Positions 53,831-62,928 of a stretch of 64,000 nt of DNA are shown in pieces. The DNA is from Actinomycetes bacterium. GTDB taxonomy: Bacteria; Actinomycetota; Actinomycetes; Actinomycetales; Microbacteriaceae. How positions within the stretch are numbered: position 1 is the stretch's first letter; every line of letters starts with the position of its first letter. The notes under the pieces were generated by a model that ran no database searches, was not told the DNA's origin, and saw only the letters and a list, made by a program, of their open reading frames with translations. The position numbers and the translations under genes are program-made. Where the stretch lies: assembly GCA_023386365.1 (NCBI GenBank), contig JAEWJX010000021.1:14083-78082 (forward strand). The letters run 5' to 3'.

Positions 53831-55053
53831 CCGCGCCGGTTCGGCGTCTCGCCGAACTGCGTCGGATGACGGGGACCTGGTTCTTCGTCGTCTCGTTCAT
53901 CGCACGCCTGCCGGTGGCGATGAACGTGGTGGGTGTGCTGACGCTGGTGTCGGTGGAGCGCGACCTCGCGGATGCGGGGCTCGTCTCGGCGGCGCTGGGT
54001 CTCGCATCCGGGGTGGGCGGCCCGGTGATCGGCGCGATCGCCGACCGCGCCGGGCAGCGTCGCGTGCTGATCGTGACCGCCGTGCTGCACGCCCTGCTGC
54101 TGGTGGGCCTCGTCTTCGTGGTCTATTCGGATGCGCCGCTCGCGCTGCTGGTGGTCGCGGGCGTGCTCGCCGGTGCGACCATCCCGCCGGCGTCGCCGCT
54201 GGCCCGCGCGCGCTGGTTGGCGTTGCTCGCGCCCGACACCCGTGCCGGTGGGCGCGGGGTGCCGATCGCGCTCGGCTACGAGAGCGCCGCCGACGAGATC
54301 TCGTTCGTCGGCGGGCCGGTGCTGGTGGGTGCACTCGCCACCGGGCTGGGACCGGCGGCGCCCGTGCTGGCCGCGGCCGGGGTGGCGCTGATCTTCGTCA
54401 CCGCCTTCGCCTTGCACCCGACGGCGCTCGTGGTGCACCCGGGCGACCACGAGGGTGTCGCGCACGTGGCGCCGCGGCGGGCGCTGCTCGACGCGCGGGT
54501 GCTGCTGCCCACCGGCGGCATGCTCGCGATTGGCGCGTTCTTCGGCACGACACTCGCATCCGCCACCGCGCTCATGGAGTCGGAGGGCTCGGGTGAGGCA
54601 ACGGGGCTCCTCTACGCGGTGATGGGCGCGACCTCCGCGGTCGCCGCGCTCACCGTCGGCAGGCTGCCGCACCGGTTCGCCCTCGACGCCCGCTGGGTGG
54701 TGTTCGCAGCGGCGATGCTCGGTGTCGCGCTGGTGATGCCGCACGTCGCGACCGTGCCCGGCATCGTCGTCTGCTTCGCAGCGGTGGGTGTGGCGGTCGG
54801 CGCAGGACTCGTCACCATCTTCACGGTCGGTGCGGATGCCGCCCCCGCCGGCCACCTGGCCACCACGATGACGATGCTGTCGAGCGGGATCATCATCGGC
54901 CAGGGCATCGCGGTCGCCCTCGTCACCCACATCGGCGCGACCGAGGGCGTGGTCGCCGCGTTCTCGACCGTCGCCGTCGCCACGGGTCTCGGCCTGCTGC
55001 TGTCGCTCGGGTATCTGGCGATGCGGCTCAGGCGTCCGACGCCGCAGGCGTGA
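53827..55053 (+). CDS. MFS transporter
   Basis: 408 residues, about 12 membrane segments. The loop 2-3 region reads GAIADRAGQRRVL, a normal MFS signature. GTG 53827 overlaps the isomerase stop. It lies at the end of the sugar operon and could export a by-product or a drug; its sequence is closer to drug/unknown MFS proteins than to the GPH-type transporters elsewhere in this window. Its 3' end overlaps the convergent cupin gene by 26 bases. Confidence 0.85.
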   Translation: MTAPVRRLAELRRMTGTWFFVVSFIARLPVAMNVVGVLTLVSVERDLADAGLVSAALGLASGVGGPVIGAIADRAGQRRVLIVTAVLHALLLVGLVFVVYSDAPLALLVVAGVLAGATIPPASPLARARWLALLAPDTRAGGRGVPIALGYESAADEISFVGGPVLVGALATGLGPAAPVLAAAGVALIFVTAFALHPTALVVHPGDHEGVAHVAPRRALLDARVLLPTGGMLAIGAFFGTTLASATALMESEGSGEATGLLYAVMGATSAVAALTVGRLPHRFALDARWVVFAAAMLGVALVMPHVATVPGIVVCFAAVGVAVGAGLVTIFTVGADAAPAGHLATTMTMLSSGIIIGQGIAVALVTHIGATEGVVAAFSTVAVATGLGLLLSLGYLAMRLRRPTPQA

Positions 55054-55384
55054 CGTAGACCTTCCGCAGGGTCTCGGTGACGGTCCACACGGTCTCGGCT
55101 CCCGCATCCAGGCGCGCCACCGAGCCGGGCGCGAGCTCGATCGCGGGGCGCCCGTCGGAGAACTCCACCGTCGCGTGACCCCGCAGCACCACGAACACCT
55201 CGTCGGCTTCGACGTCGCTCATCGCCCCGGGCGTCATCTCCCAGACGCCCACCTCGGAACCGTCGACCGTCTCGCCGAGTGACGCCCAGCCGGTGGTCGG
55301 TGCACCCGCCACCAGCTGCGCCTCGGGCACCGGCTCGTGCTCGAGCACGACGCCCGCCGCATCCGCCACCGCTCCCGCGATCAC
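55028..55384 (-). CDS. Cupin-domain protein
   Basis: 118 residues, single-domain cupin of the EutQ/DUF861 type: GVWEMTPGAMSDVEADEVFVVL and GHATVEFSDGRPAIELAPGS are the two barrel motifs; the metal-binding His residues of classic cupins are mostly replaced. GTG 55384 overlaps the flavoprotein stop (GTGA), so the two are co-translated. Probably an accessory to amine or amino acid oxidation, inferred from neighbourhood. Confidence 0.82.
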   Translation of the reverse strand: MIAGAVADAAGVVLEHEPVPEAQLVAGAPTTGWASLGETVDGSEVGVWEMTPGAMSDVEADEVFVVLRGHATVEFSDGRPAIELAPGSVARLDAGAETVWTVTETLRKVYVTPAASDA

Positions 55385-56829
55385 GAGTCGAACCCCAGGC
55401 CGAGCGCGTCGAGCGTGCGCAGCAGGATGTTGCGCGAGCCTTCGCGGTGGTCGGCCCGGTCGAGCGACCAGCGGGTGGCGGCGATGCCGGCGGATGCGAT
55501 GGGCTCGGGCGGGAACGGCACCGGCTTCTTCTGAACCATCTCGAGCGAGGTGCGTTCGGTCTCCTCGCCCGAGAGCAGGTCGAGCATCGTGTCGGCGGCG
55601 AACCGGGTTGCCCCCACCCCCAGCCCGGTGAACCCGGCCGCGTACGCGACACGACCCGACCGCGCCGTGCCGAAGAAGGCGCAGAAGCGGGTGCTGGTGT
55701 CGATGGCGCCCGCCCACCGGTGGCTGAACCGCAGCCCCTCCAGTTGCGGGTACAGGGTGAAGAAGTGCGAGGCGAGCTTCTCGAAGCTCGCGGGGCGGTC
55801 CTCGTACCTGGCGCGCACGCGTCCGCCGTAGTGGTAGATCGCGTCGTAGCCGCCGAACAGGATGCGGTCGTCGGCGGTGCGCCGCGAGTAGTGGAACTGG
55901 TTGGCGAGATCGCCGATCCCCTGGCGGTCCTTCCAGCCGATCGAGTCGAGCTGGCGTGCGTCGAGCGGTTCCGTCATCAGCACGTAGTCGTATACCGGCA
56001 CCGTCATGAGTCGGTTCCGCACCAACAGTGACGGGAACACGCTCGTGCCGAGGGCGACATGCGAGGCGTGCACCCGGCCGCCGTCGGTCACCACCTCGAC
56101 GCCGTCGGCCACCGTATCCAGCCGTCGCACGGGGGAGTTCTCGAAGATCTCCACGCCCAGCTCGGCTGCCGCCCGGGCGAGTTCGCGCGCCAGTCGCCCC
56201 GGATGCACGAGCGCCACCTCACGCTTGCGCCAGATCCCCCCGAGGTAGCTGGGGGAGTGCACCTGCTCCTGCACCTGCTCGCGATCCCAGAGCACCGCAT
56301 CCGGGTCGCTGTCGTCGGGCGCCCACTCGTCGAGCCACGTCAGCTGGTGCGGCTCGGTCGCCACATCGAGTTCTCCGGTGCGCTCCCACTGCACGTCGAG
56401 ACGCAGGTCGCGGATGGTCTGCTCCATCGCGTCCAGGTTCTCCATGCCCAGCCGCGCCAACTGCTCGTACTCGGCCGGCCAGCGCGAGCGCCCGTTGTCT
56501 TCGCCGTGGGTGAGGCTCGCCTCCACGAAGCCGCCGTTGCGTCCGGATTGCGCCCACCCGATCCGCTTCGCCTCCAGCAGCACCACGCGCCGGTCGGGGT
56601 CGCGCTGCTTGGCGCGCACCGCCGTCCACAGTCCGGTGAAGCCGCCGCCCACCACCACCAGGTCGGTGGTGGGGGCGCCGCTGAGGGTCGGGTATCGCTC
56701 GCCGCCCCCGAGTTCATCCAGCCAGAAGACCGCCTGACGCGTGTCGCCCAACGCGCGGGCGATCACGGATGCGGTGGGCGGGTAGCGCTCGAAGACGGTG
56801 TCGTGCGGCAGCGGGCTCACCCTCGCCAT
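55381..56829 (-). CDS. FAD-dependent oxidoreductase (DAO family, PuuB-like)
   Basis: 482 residues. The FAD-binding dinucleotide motif is DLVVVGGGFTGLWTAVRAKQ near residue 54, followed by LLEAKRIGWAQSGRNGGF, the DAO-type second motif. C-terminal flavin region includes GVGATRFAADTMLDLL. The pattern is close to gamma-glutamylputrescine oxidase and other amine oxidases. It should oxidise a secondary amine or D-amino acid using oxygen. ATG 56829 begins about 35 bases from the divergent GNAT gene. Confidence 0.88.
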   Translation of the reverse strand: MARVSPLPHDTVFERYPPTASVIARALGDTRQAVFWLDELGGGERYPTLSGAPTTDLVVVGGGFTGLWTAVRAKQRDPDRRVVLLEAKRIGWAQSGRNGGFVEASLTHGEDNGRSRWPAEYEQLARLGMENLDAMEQTIRDLRLDVQWERTGELDVATEPHQLTWLDEWAPDDSDPDAVLWDREQVQEQVHSPSYLGGIWRKREVALVHPGRLARELARAAAELGVEIFENSPVRRLDTVADGVEVVTDGGRVHASHVALGTSVFPSLLVRNRLMTVPVYDYVLMTEPLDARQLDSIGWKDRQGIGDLANQFHYSRRTADDRILFGGYDAIYHYGGRVRARYEDRPASFEKLASHFFTLYPQLEGLRFSHRWAGAIDTSTRFCAFFGTARSGRVAYAAGFTGLGVGATRFAADTMLDLLSGEETERTSLEMVQKKPVPFPPEPIASAGIAATRWSLDRADHREGSRNILLRTLDALGLGFDS

Positions 56830-56866
56830 TCAACCGGCCCCCGTGCGCCGCCGCTAGCCTGACCTG

Positions 56867-57394
56867 ATGCCGACCGTGCGACCCGCGACCCCCGCCGACC
56901 TTCCGCAGCTGGCGCAGTTGGCGGCGCTTACCTTCCCGCTGGCGTGCCCGCCGCACACCACCGACGAGGCGAAGGCCGCGTTCATCGCGACCCACCTCAC
57001 CGAGGCGCACTTCGCGGGCTACCTCGCCGACCCGGCACGCGACGTGCTGGTGGCCGAGGAGGGCGGCGAACTCGCCGGGTACGTGATGAACGTCGAAGGC
57101 GAACCGGCGGATGCCGACGTCGCCGCCGCGATCCGCATCCGCCCCACCGTGGAGCTCAGCAAGTGCTACGTGCATCCGGGGCGCCACGGGGCCGGGGTCG
57201 CGGGGTCGCTCATGACGGCGGCGCTCGCCGCGGCCGCCGCGCGGAAGGCCGCGGGGGTGTGGCTGGGCGTCAACCAGGAGAACGCCCGGGCGCAGGCGTT
57301 CTACGGCAAGCACGGGTTCGAACGGGTCGGGGTGAAGCGGTTCCTGGTGGGGGAGCGCTACGAAGACGACTACGTGTACGAACGCGCCCTCTGA
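56867..57394 (+). CDS. GNAT-family N-acetyltransferase
   Basis: 175 residues. The acetyl-CoA motif A appears as KCYVHPGRHGAGVAGSLM (the RxxGxA-type pyrophosphate loop) near residue 102, followed by motif B (WLGVNQENARAQAFYGKHGF). N-terminal TP-AD-LPQLAQLA is typical. Substrate (an amine) is unknown. It is convergent with the quinone-oxidoreductase-like gene with only three bases between stops. Confidence 0.9.
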   Translation: MPTVRPATPADLPQLAQLAALTFPLACPPHTTDEAKAAFIATHLTEAHFAGYLADPARDVLVAEEGGELAGYVMNVEGEPADADVAAAIRIRPTVELSKCYVHPGRHGAGVAGSLMTAALAAAAARKAAGVWLGVNQENARAQAFYGKHGFERVGVKRFLVGERYEDDYVYERAL

Positions 57395-57397
57395 CCG

Positions 57398-58363
57398 TCA
57401 GGCGTCGGCGACCGTCAGCACGATCTTGCCGCGCGTGTGGCCCGACTCGATGAGCCGGTGCGCGTCGGCCGCCGCCTCCAACGGCAGCACCCGGTCGACG
57501 AACACCCGGATGTCGCGGGACTCCAGCAGGCGGGTCACGATCGCGAGCGTCGCCGCGTCGGGCGCCACCCGGTAGCCGGTCGCCCGCACCCCGAGCTTCT
57601 CCGCCTCCGCCGCCATCTCGGGGAACGACCCGGTGGGTCCGTTCACGTAGATGCCGCCCGGCCGCAGCACGCGCAACGAGCGCGAACCGGTCGCATCCGC
57701 TGTGTTGCCGACCAGGTCGATGACGGCGTCGACGTCGTCGATCGCCTCCTCGAAGCGGTGCGCCGTGTAGTCGACGACTTCGGATGCGCCCAGCTCGGTG
57801 AGGAAGGCGGCGTTGCGTGCCGAGCCGGTGGCGATCACGTGCGCCCCGAAGTACGCGGCGAACTGCACCGCGAAGTGGCCCACCCCTCCCGCGCCGGCGT
57901 GGATCAGCATCCGCTGCCCCTCGTGCGCCTTTGCCGTGTCGACCACCATGCCCCACGCGGTGAGCGCGGCGAGCGGAACGGCCGCCGCCTCCACGTGCGA
58001 CAGCGACGGCGGCTTGCGGGCGACGCTGAGGGCGTTCGCGGTGAGGTACTCGGCGTAGGCGCCGCTCATCCGCGGCACCATCCCCATCCCGTACACCTCG
58101 GTGCCGGGCTGCAGCGGGTGCGACTCGTAGGGCGCTTCGACGACGATCCCGGAGAAGTCGTTGCCGAGCACGACGGGGGTGGAGGTCACCCCGGGCCAGG
58201 CGCCGCGGCCGGCTCGCGTCTTCGCGTCGATCGGGTTGACGCCGGCAGCCACCACCTTGATCAGGAACTCGGCGTTCACCCGCGCCGGAACTTCGGCCGT
58301 CGCCAGTTCCAACGTCTCGGGGCCGCCCGGTGCGGTGATCGTCACCGCGCGCATCGTCGTCAT
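57398..58363 (-). CDS. NADP-dependent quinone oxidoreductase-like protein (MDR family)
   Basis: 321 residues. The GroES-like N-terminal half is followed by a Rossmann motif HAGAGGVGHFAVQFAAYFG near residue 151. No zinc ligands of the structural lobe are seen, which matches zinc-independent quinone oxidoreductases. ATG 58363 has GGAGGG seven bases upstream; the frame back to 58393 lacks a ribosome-binding site. It probably reduces quinones or enones. Confidence 0.88.
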   Translation of the reverse strand: MTTMRAVTITAPGGPETLELATAEVPARVNAEFLIKVVAAGVNPIDAKTRAGRGAWPGVTSTPVVLGNDFSGIVVEAPYESHPLQPGTEVYGMGMVPRMSGAYAEYLTANALSVARKPPSLSHVEAAAVPLAALTAWGMVVDTAKAHEGQRMLIHAGAGGVGHFAVQFAAYFGAHVIATGSARNAAFLTELGASEVVDYTAHRFEEAIDDVDAVIDLVGNTADATGSRSLRVLRPGGIYVNGPTGSFPEMAAEAEKLGVRATGYRVAPDAATLAIVTRLLESRDIRVFVDRVLPLEAAADAHRLIESGHTRGKIVLTVADA

Positions 58364-58450
58364 GTGGCCCTCCCAGCCTCGGATGCCATTCAACGCCTGT
58401 CATGCGTCACCGGTGTTACGCCGGTGTCACCGTGCTGATAACTTCTCGGG

Positions 58451-59134
58451 ATGCGCCCCCTTTTCGTCGGCATCCGCATCGCCGGAGCGGCTCTCGTGCT
58501 CGTCGCGATCATCGTGCAGTTCCAGTCGAGTTCGGCTCTGTGGGCGGCCGACGGCATCCAGGACATCGGCACGAAGGTCGTCAACTTCTTCTCGTTCTTC
58601 ACCATCCAGTCGAACCTGCTCGCCGGCGTCACGTTGGCGCTCGGCGCATGGGTGCTGATCCGGGGTGGCCGCGACGGTGTCGACCCCGGCTGGTACGCGA
58701 CGCTGCGGGCCTGCGCCACCACCTACATGGTCACCACCGGGATCGTCTACAACCTGCTGCTGCGCGGCATCTCGCTCTCGCAGACCGACACGGTCGTCTG
58801 GACGAACGAGGTGCTGCATGTGGTGGTGCCTCTGCTGATGCTCGCCGACTGGATCTTCGCGCCCGCGATCCGCCGCCTCGGCTGGAACACGATCGGCATC
58901 GTCGTGATCTATCCGATCGTCTGGGCCGTCTACACGATGATCCGGGGACCGTTCGTGTTCGACGAGACGAAGGGGGTGCAGGGCTGGTACCCGTACCCGT
59001 TCCTCAACCCCGACACCTCCGCCAACGGCTACCTGTCGGTGGCGTTCTACGTGATCCTCATCGCCGTGGTGATCGGCGCGGTCGGGGTGGGCGTCGTCGC
59101 GATCTCGCGCGCCCGCACCAAGAACCGCTCCTAG
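58451..59134 (+). CDS. Pr6Pr-type membrane protein
   Basis: 227 residues, six membrane segments. The pattern (VNFFSFFTIQSNLLAGVTLALGA near residue 43, NEVLHVVVPLLMLADW near residue 118, WYPYPFLNPD near residue 178) is that of the actinobacterial Pr6Pr family, related to the FAR-17a/AIG1-like group. Function is not known; fatty-acid ester hydrolysis is suggested for distant relatives. Stop shares CTAG with the convergent nuclease gene. Confidence 0.85.
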   Translation: MRPLFVGIRIAGAALVLVAIIVQFQSSSALWAADGIQDIGTKVVNFFSFFTIQSNLLAGVTLALGAWVLIRGGRDGVDPGWYATLRACATTYMVTTGIVYNLLLRGISLSQTDTVVWTNEVLHVVVPLLMLADWIFAPAIRRLGWNTIGIVVIYPIVWAVYTMIRGPFVFDETKGVQGWYPYPFLNPDTSANGYLSVAFYVILIAVVIGAVGVGVVAISRARTKNRS

Positions 59135-59736
59135 CGGCGCATCGCGGCGAGCAACTGGTCGGCCAGCTGCACGAGCCGGTGGATCTCGTTCTCGTCGCGA
59201 TCAACCCAGCGGGTCTCGGGTACGCCGCTCACCGGCACGAAGTCGGTGTGCTGCTCCCACACCACGAGGGTGCGTTCGGCGCCCAGCACGTACTGCTGCC
59301 ACCACACCTGACGCAGGTAGTGGCGGGGGATGCTGCGCCACGCCGAGCGGGTGGTCTTGATCTCGCAGAGTTCGAGGGTGCCGCCGTCGTCGCGGATGCC
59401 GTCGGGTGTGGCCAGGTGGGCGCGCTCGCCGTCGGCGTGGAAGAGCCCCGAGTTGCCGCGCATGCCGGGGTGGTGCCGGGCCACCCACCGCCCGATCTCC
59501 GGTTCGCGTTCGCGGCCGTGTTGCGTGTACGCGTTGCCGCTGAACCGCGACCCGAGCAACTTCTCCATCGCGACCGCCCGCACCGCCTTCTCGCCGGTGA
59601 GGCGGGCCACATCCGTCGCCGTCACCCCGCGGGCGCGCTCGCGCAGCCACGACACCCGGTCGGTCGCGTCGGCCACCATCCGCTGCCTGTACGGCACGGG
59701 CGGCGCGTCGAAGAACGCGAGGGTCGGTTGCTGCAC
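59131..59736 (-). CDS. YqaJ-family nuclease-like protein
   Basis: 201 residues. The lambda-exonuclease-like PD-(D/E)XK motifs are present: TATDVARLTGE near residue 39, the GREREPEIGRW region, the Asp in ATPDGIRD and ELCEIKTTRS (ExK). YqaJ proteins are recombinases of phage origin, but nothing else phage-like lies nearby, so here it is probably a domesticated or housekeeping nuclease. GTG 59736 gives a family-like N-terminus; a longer frame to 59835 is rejected. Confidence 0.8.
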   Translation of the reverse strand: MQQPTLAFFDAPPVPYRQRMVADATDRVSWLRERARGVTATDVARLTGEKAVRAVAMEKLLGSRFSGNAYTQHGREREPEIGRWVARHHPGMRGNSGLFHADGERAHLATPDGIRDDGGTLELCEIKTTRSAWRSIPRHYLRQVWWQQYVLGAERTLVVWEQHTDFVPVSGVPETRWVDRDENEIHRLVQLADQLLAAMRR

Positions 59737-59843
59737 CTGTCCAGTGTCGCTGATGCTTCGGACAGCGGCGGTATTTCGAGACCCATATACGCCGTCAAGG
59801 TGCGGCATAGGAAACTCCCAGCGGCGCGAGCACAATCGAAGGC

Positions 59844-60581
59844 GTGACGATCCCCACCAGCGCGCCCGCCCCCCTCACCCGTCCCGACGGGTCGCCCATC
59901 CGCGCCCTCGTCGTCGACGACGAGCCGTCGCTCGGCGAACTGATCCAGATGGCGCTCAGGTACGAGGGATGGCAGGTCGAGACGGCCACGGATGGCGCCT
60001 CCGCGCTGAACAAGGCCCGCGCCTTCCAGCCGGATGTGGTGGTGCTCGACATCATGATGCCGGGCCTCGACGGGCTCGAGGTGCTGAAGCGGCTGCGCGC
60101 CGCCGGCGACGATGTGGCAGTGCTGTTCCTCACCGCGAAGGATGCCGTCAACGACCGCGTCGTCGGTCTCACCGCGGGCGGCGACGACTACGTCACGAAG
60201 CCGTTCAGCCTTGAGGAGGTGGTGGCGCGCCTGCGCTCCCTGCTGCGCCGCACCGGTCGTGCCGTGAGCGGCTACACCGACCCGGTGCTGCGCATAGGCG
60301 ACCTCACCCTCGACGAGGAGAGCTACGAGGTGACCCGCGCGGGCCGCGCGATCGAGCTCACCGCGAAGGAGTTCGAGCTGCTGCGCTACCTGATGCGCAA
60401 CCCGCGCCGCGTGGTCAGCAAGCTGCAGATCCTCGACCGGGTGTGGAGCTACGACTTCGAGGGGCGTTCCAGCATCGTCGAGATCTACATCTCCTACCTG
60501 CGCAAGAAGATCGAGGCCGACGGTCCGCCGATGATCCACACTGTCCGCGGTGTCGGCTACCTGATCAAGCCGGGCACATGA
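59844..60581 (+). CDS. OmpR/PhoB-family response regulator
   Basis: 245 residues. Receiver with phosphoacceptor Asp69 in VVVLDIMMPG, and a winged-helix effector domain at residues 145-240 (ELTAKEFELLRYLMRNPRR, then SYLRKKIE and TVRGVGYLI). GTG 59844 leaves a hydrophilic 18-residue lead. It overlaps its sensor kinase by ATGA. Similar in layout to TcrX/PhoP-like actinobacterial regulators; the signal is unknown. Confidence 0.94.
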   Translation: MTIPTSAPAPLTRPDGSPIRALVVDDEPSLGELIQMALRYEGWQVETATDGASALNKARAFQPDVVVLDIMMPGLDGLEVLKRLRAAGDDVAVLFLTAKDAVNDRVVGLTAGGDDYVTKPFSLEEVVARLRSLLRRTGRAVSGYTDPVLRIGDLTLDEESYEVTRAGRAIELTAKEFELLRYLMRNPRRVVSKLQILDRVWSYDFEGRSSIVEIYISYLRKKIEADGPPMIHTVRGVGYLIKPGT

Positions 60582-62029
60582 GCGGCCGCGCGCCCTGGTC
60601 CATCCGCCGCCGCCTGGTGGTGGGTGTGGTGGCGCTGCTCGCCGTGGTCGGGGTCTTCATCTGCGCCGTGAGTGTGCTGGCGTTGCGCCAGAATCTGGTC
60701 GAGCGACTCGACGAGCAGGTGCGCGACTCGATGCGCTATTTCGTCACCTCGTCGGCCGGCCAGGGCCCCGGCAACCCGGAGACGCTGCTGCGCACCGGTC
60801 TGGTGGTCGTCGTCACCAGCGGCGACGGCCAGACGTCAGCGGGTGTCGTGGTGAACGGCCCCGACGACCGCGAGGAACTCACCCCCGCCCAGCGGGCGCA
60901 GGTGCTCGGCGTGCCGGAGGCGACCGCGACCACCGCATCCGTCGACGGCCTCGGCTCGTACCGCATCGAGAAACGCACCCTCCCGTCGGGCGAGGTGATC
61001 GCGGTGGGGCTGCCCATGTCGGAGGTCGACGCCACCACCTGGTCGCTGGCGCTCACGTTCGCTCTGGTGACGGCCGGCGCGATCGCGTTGGCGGCGCTGG
61101 CCGCGACCGCCGTCGTGCGGGTCGCGTTGCGGCCGCTCGGCCGGGTGACCGAGACAGCCACGCGGGTCAGCGAACTGCAGCTCGCCTCCGGTGACGTGGC
61201 CATCCCGGAGCGCGTGCCCGCATCCGAAGCCGACCCGCGCACCGAGGTGGGTCAGGTGGGTGCCGCCATCAACCGCATGCTGGGCCACGTCGAGAGCGCG
61301 CTCGTCGCACGTCAGCGGTCGGAGGAGAAGGTTCGCCGGTTCGTCGCCGATGCCAGCCACGAACTGCGCACCCCGCTCGCGTCGATCCGCGGGTACGCGG
61401 AACTCACCCGCCGCATCGACGACGACCTGCCGGTCGACGCGATCCGTTCGCTCGACCGCATCGAATCCGAGTCGATCCGCATGACGGGCCTCGTGGAGGA
61501 CCTGCTCGAGCTGGCGCGTCTCGACGAGGGGCAGGGGCTCACGTTCGGCGAGGTCGAATTGGTGCGACTGGTGACGGATGCGGTGGGCGACGCGTACGCC
61601 GCCGCCCCCGACCACGAGTGGATGGTGGAGGCGCCCGAGCCCCCGCTCACGATCGAGGGCGACCAGGCACGCCTGCATCAGGTGGTGGCCAACCTGCTCG
61701 CGAACGCGCACACCCACACCCCGGAGGGCACCGCGGTGACGGTGACCCTCGCCGCCGACGGCGACGACATCCTGCTGACGGTGGCCGACGACGGGCTCGG
61801 CATCGACCCCGAGCTGCAGCCGCGGCTGTTCGAACGCTTCGCCCGGGGCGACTCGTCGCGGTCGCGCGCCACCGGCAGCACCGGCCTGGGGTTGGCGATC
61901 GTCGCGGCGGTCGTCGACGCCCACCAGGGCGAGATCCGTGTGGCGAGTTCCCCCGGCGACACCCGCTTCGTGGTGCGTCTGCCACGCCGTCGCGCGCCAC
62001 AGCCCGACGGGGCGGCCCTGGCAGACTGA
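60578..62029 (+). CDS. Sensor histidine kinase (HAMP, classic HisKA)
   Basis: 483 residues. Two membrane segments (about 14-38 and 157-180) flank an extracytoplasmic sensor domain. A HAMP domain leads to the HisKA motif with His261 in DASHELRTPLASIRGY. The ATPase domain shows an N-box-like LANAHTHTPEGTAV and GSTGLGLAIVAAVV. Cognate to the upstream regulator (ATGA overlap). The exported protein that follows could be its target or accessory. Confidence 0.94.
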   Translation: MSGRAPWSIRRRLVVGVVALLAVVGVFICAVSVLALRQNLVERLDEQVRDSMRYFVTSSAGQGPGNPETLLRTGLVVVVTSGDGQTSAGVVVNGPDDREELTPAQRAQVLGVPEATATTASVDGLGSYRIEKRTLPSGEVIAVGLPMSEVDATTWSLALTFALVTAGAIALAALAATAVVRVALRPLGRVTETATRVSELQLASGDVAIPERVPASEADPRTEVGQVGAAINRMLGHVESALVARQRSEEKVRRFVADASHELRTPLASIRGYAELTRRIDDDLPVDAIRSLDRIESESIRMTGLVEDLLELARLDEGQGLTFGEVELVRLVTDAVGDAYAAAPDHEWMVEAPEPPLTIEGDQARLHQVVANLLANAHTHTPEGTAVTVTLAADGDDILLTVADDGLGIDPELQPRLFERFARGDSSRSRATGSTGLGLAIVAAVVDAHQGEIRVASSPGDTRFVVRLPRRRAPQPDGAALAD

Positions 62030-62034
62030 GCGCC

Positions 62035-62742
62035 ATGCGATCCGCTGCCCGAGCGTTCGCGGCCCTCGCCCTCGCCGCGGTGGTGGTGGCCGTGCCCGCC
62101 GCCGCGTCGGCGAGCGAGGGGTCGGTGCCGGCCGACGTGCGCGCCTACGTCACGGGTGGCGGGATGCTGGAGCGCCTCGACGACATCTACGGCGTGAACG
62201 CGGCGGGCGACGGCATCCCGTTCGACGACACCACAGAACCGGGCCCGATCTCGCGCGTCTTCCTCTTCACCGACGAGCGGATCGCGGGCGACCTCGACGG
62301 CCCGCCGACCCGGATGGCGAACGAGTGGGCGGTGCCGGTCTCGCTCGGCGGCGAGCCCCTCGGTGTCGCGATCATCTGGATCAACCCCGAGACGGATGCG
62401 GCGGAGCTCGCCGAGTTCGAGCCGGGTGCGGATGCCGCGGTCGCGCTCGCGGATGTGCCGGATGCGGCGCGGCTCGTGCACGACCTCGGCAGCGCGGCAT
62501 GGTTCGCGCTCGCCGACGACACCCTCACCCCGCTGGTGACCGGCAGCTCCGGGGTGACCGAACCGATCCCGGTGGACGAGGTGGCGCTCCAGGCGCCGGT
62601 CGCCGACGAACCGGATGCGGTGGACGACTCGGGAGGACGGATCGGGCTGATCGTCGCCGTCGTCGTCATCCTCGTCGCGGTGGTCGTCGCGGCGCTGCTG
62701 CTGCCCGGCCGCCGTCGGCGCAAGCCGACCTCCGAGGTGTGA
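62035..62742 (+). CDS. Exported, C-terminally anchored protein of unknown function
   Basis: 235 residues. A signal peptide (residues 1-27, ending ASA-S) leads to a soluble acidic domain, and a C-terminal membrane span (RIGLIVAVVVILVAVVVAALLL near residue 202) is followed by RRRRK, giving a type I membrane protein facing outward. ATG 62035 is five bases after the kinase stop. I do not recognise a family. The short gap makes it part of the two-component operon, perhaps as a regulated envelope protein. Confidence 0.8.
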   Translation: MRSAARAFAALALAAVVVAVPAAASASEGSVPADVRAYVTGGGMLERLDDIYGVNAAGDGIPFDDTTEPGPISRVFLFTDERIAGDLDGPPTRMANEWAVPVSLGGEPLGVAIIWINPETDAAELAEFEPGADAAVALADVPDAARLVHDLGSAAWFALADDTLTPLVTGSSGVTEPIPVDEVALQAPVADEPDAVDDSGGRIGLIVAVVVILVAVVVAALLLPGRRRRKPTSEV

Positions 62743-62928
62743 TAACCTCTTTCAGCCGAAGACCGCTGGTCTCTGTGCGCCTGCTTGCAGGAGTGCAGAT
62801 GAAATCCTCTCCGAGGGGCCCGCGCAGGTGTGTGAAGTAAACCCCCGGGTTCTGCTCCGTGCGCTTGCGCCGGAGCTTTTTCTTTGCCCAGCGCCATCGG
62901 CATGACATCCACAATGACAAGGAGCGCC
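62743..62928 (+). promoter_or_regulatory. L10 leader (ribosomal protein autoregulation) with promoter
   Basis: A TAACCT -10-like element follows the upstream stop directly. The 185-base leader carries several hairpins and ends in an intrinsic-type terminator (62854-62880), then a GGAG ribosome-binding site. This position and layout match the L10 leader, in which L10(L12)4 binds its own mRNA. I have not folded it computationally. Confidence 0.6.
62854..62880 (+). terminator. Terminator hairpin inside the L10 leader
   Basis: gctccg and cggagc enclose an inner gcgc-tt-gcgc stem with a one-base bulge, followed by a tttt-ctttg U-rich tract. It could attenuate rplJL transcription when L10 is in excess. 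Confidence 0.65.
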
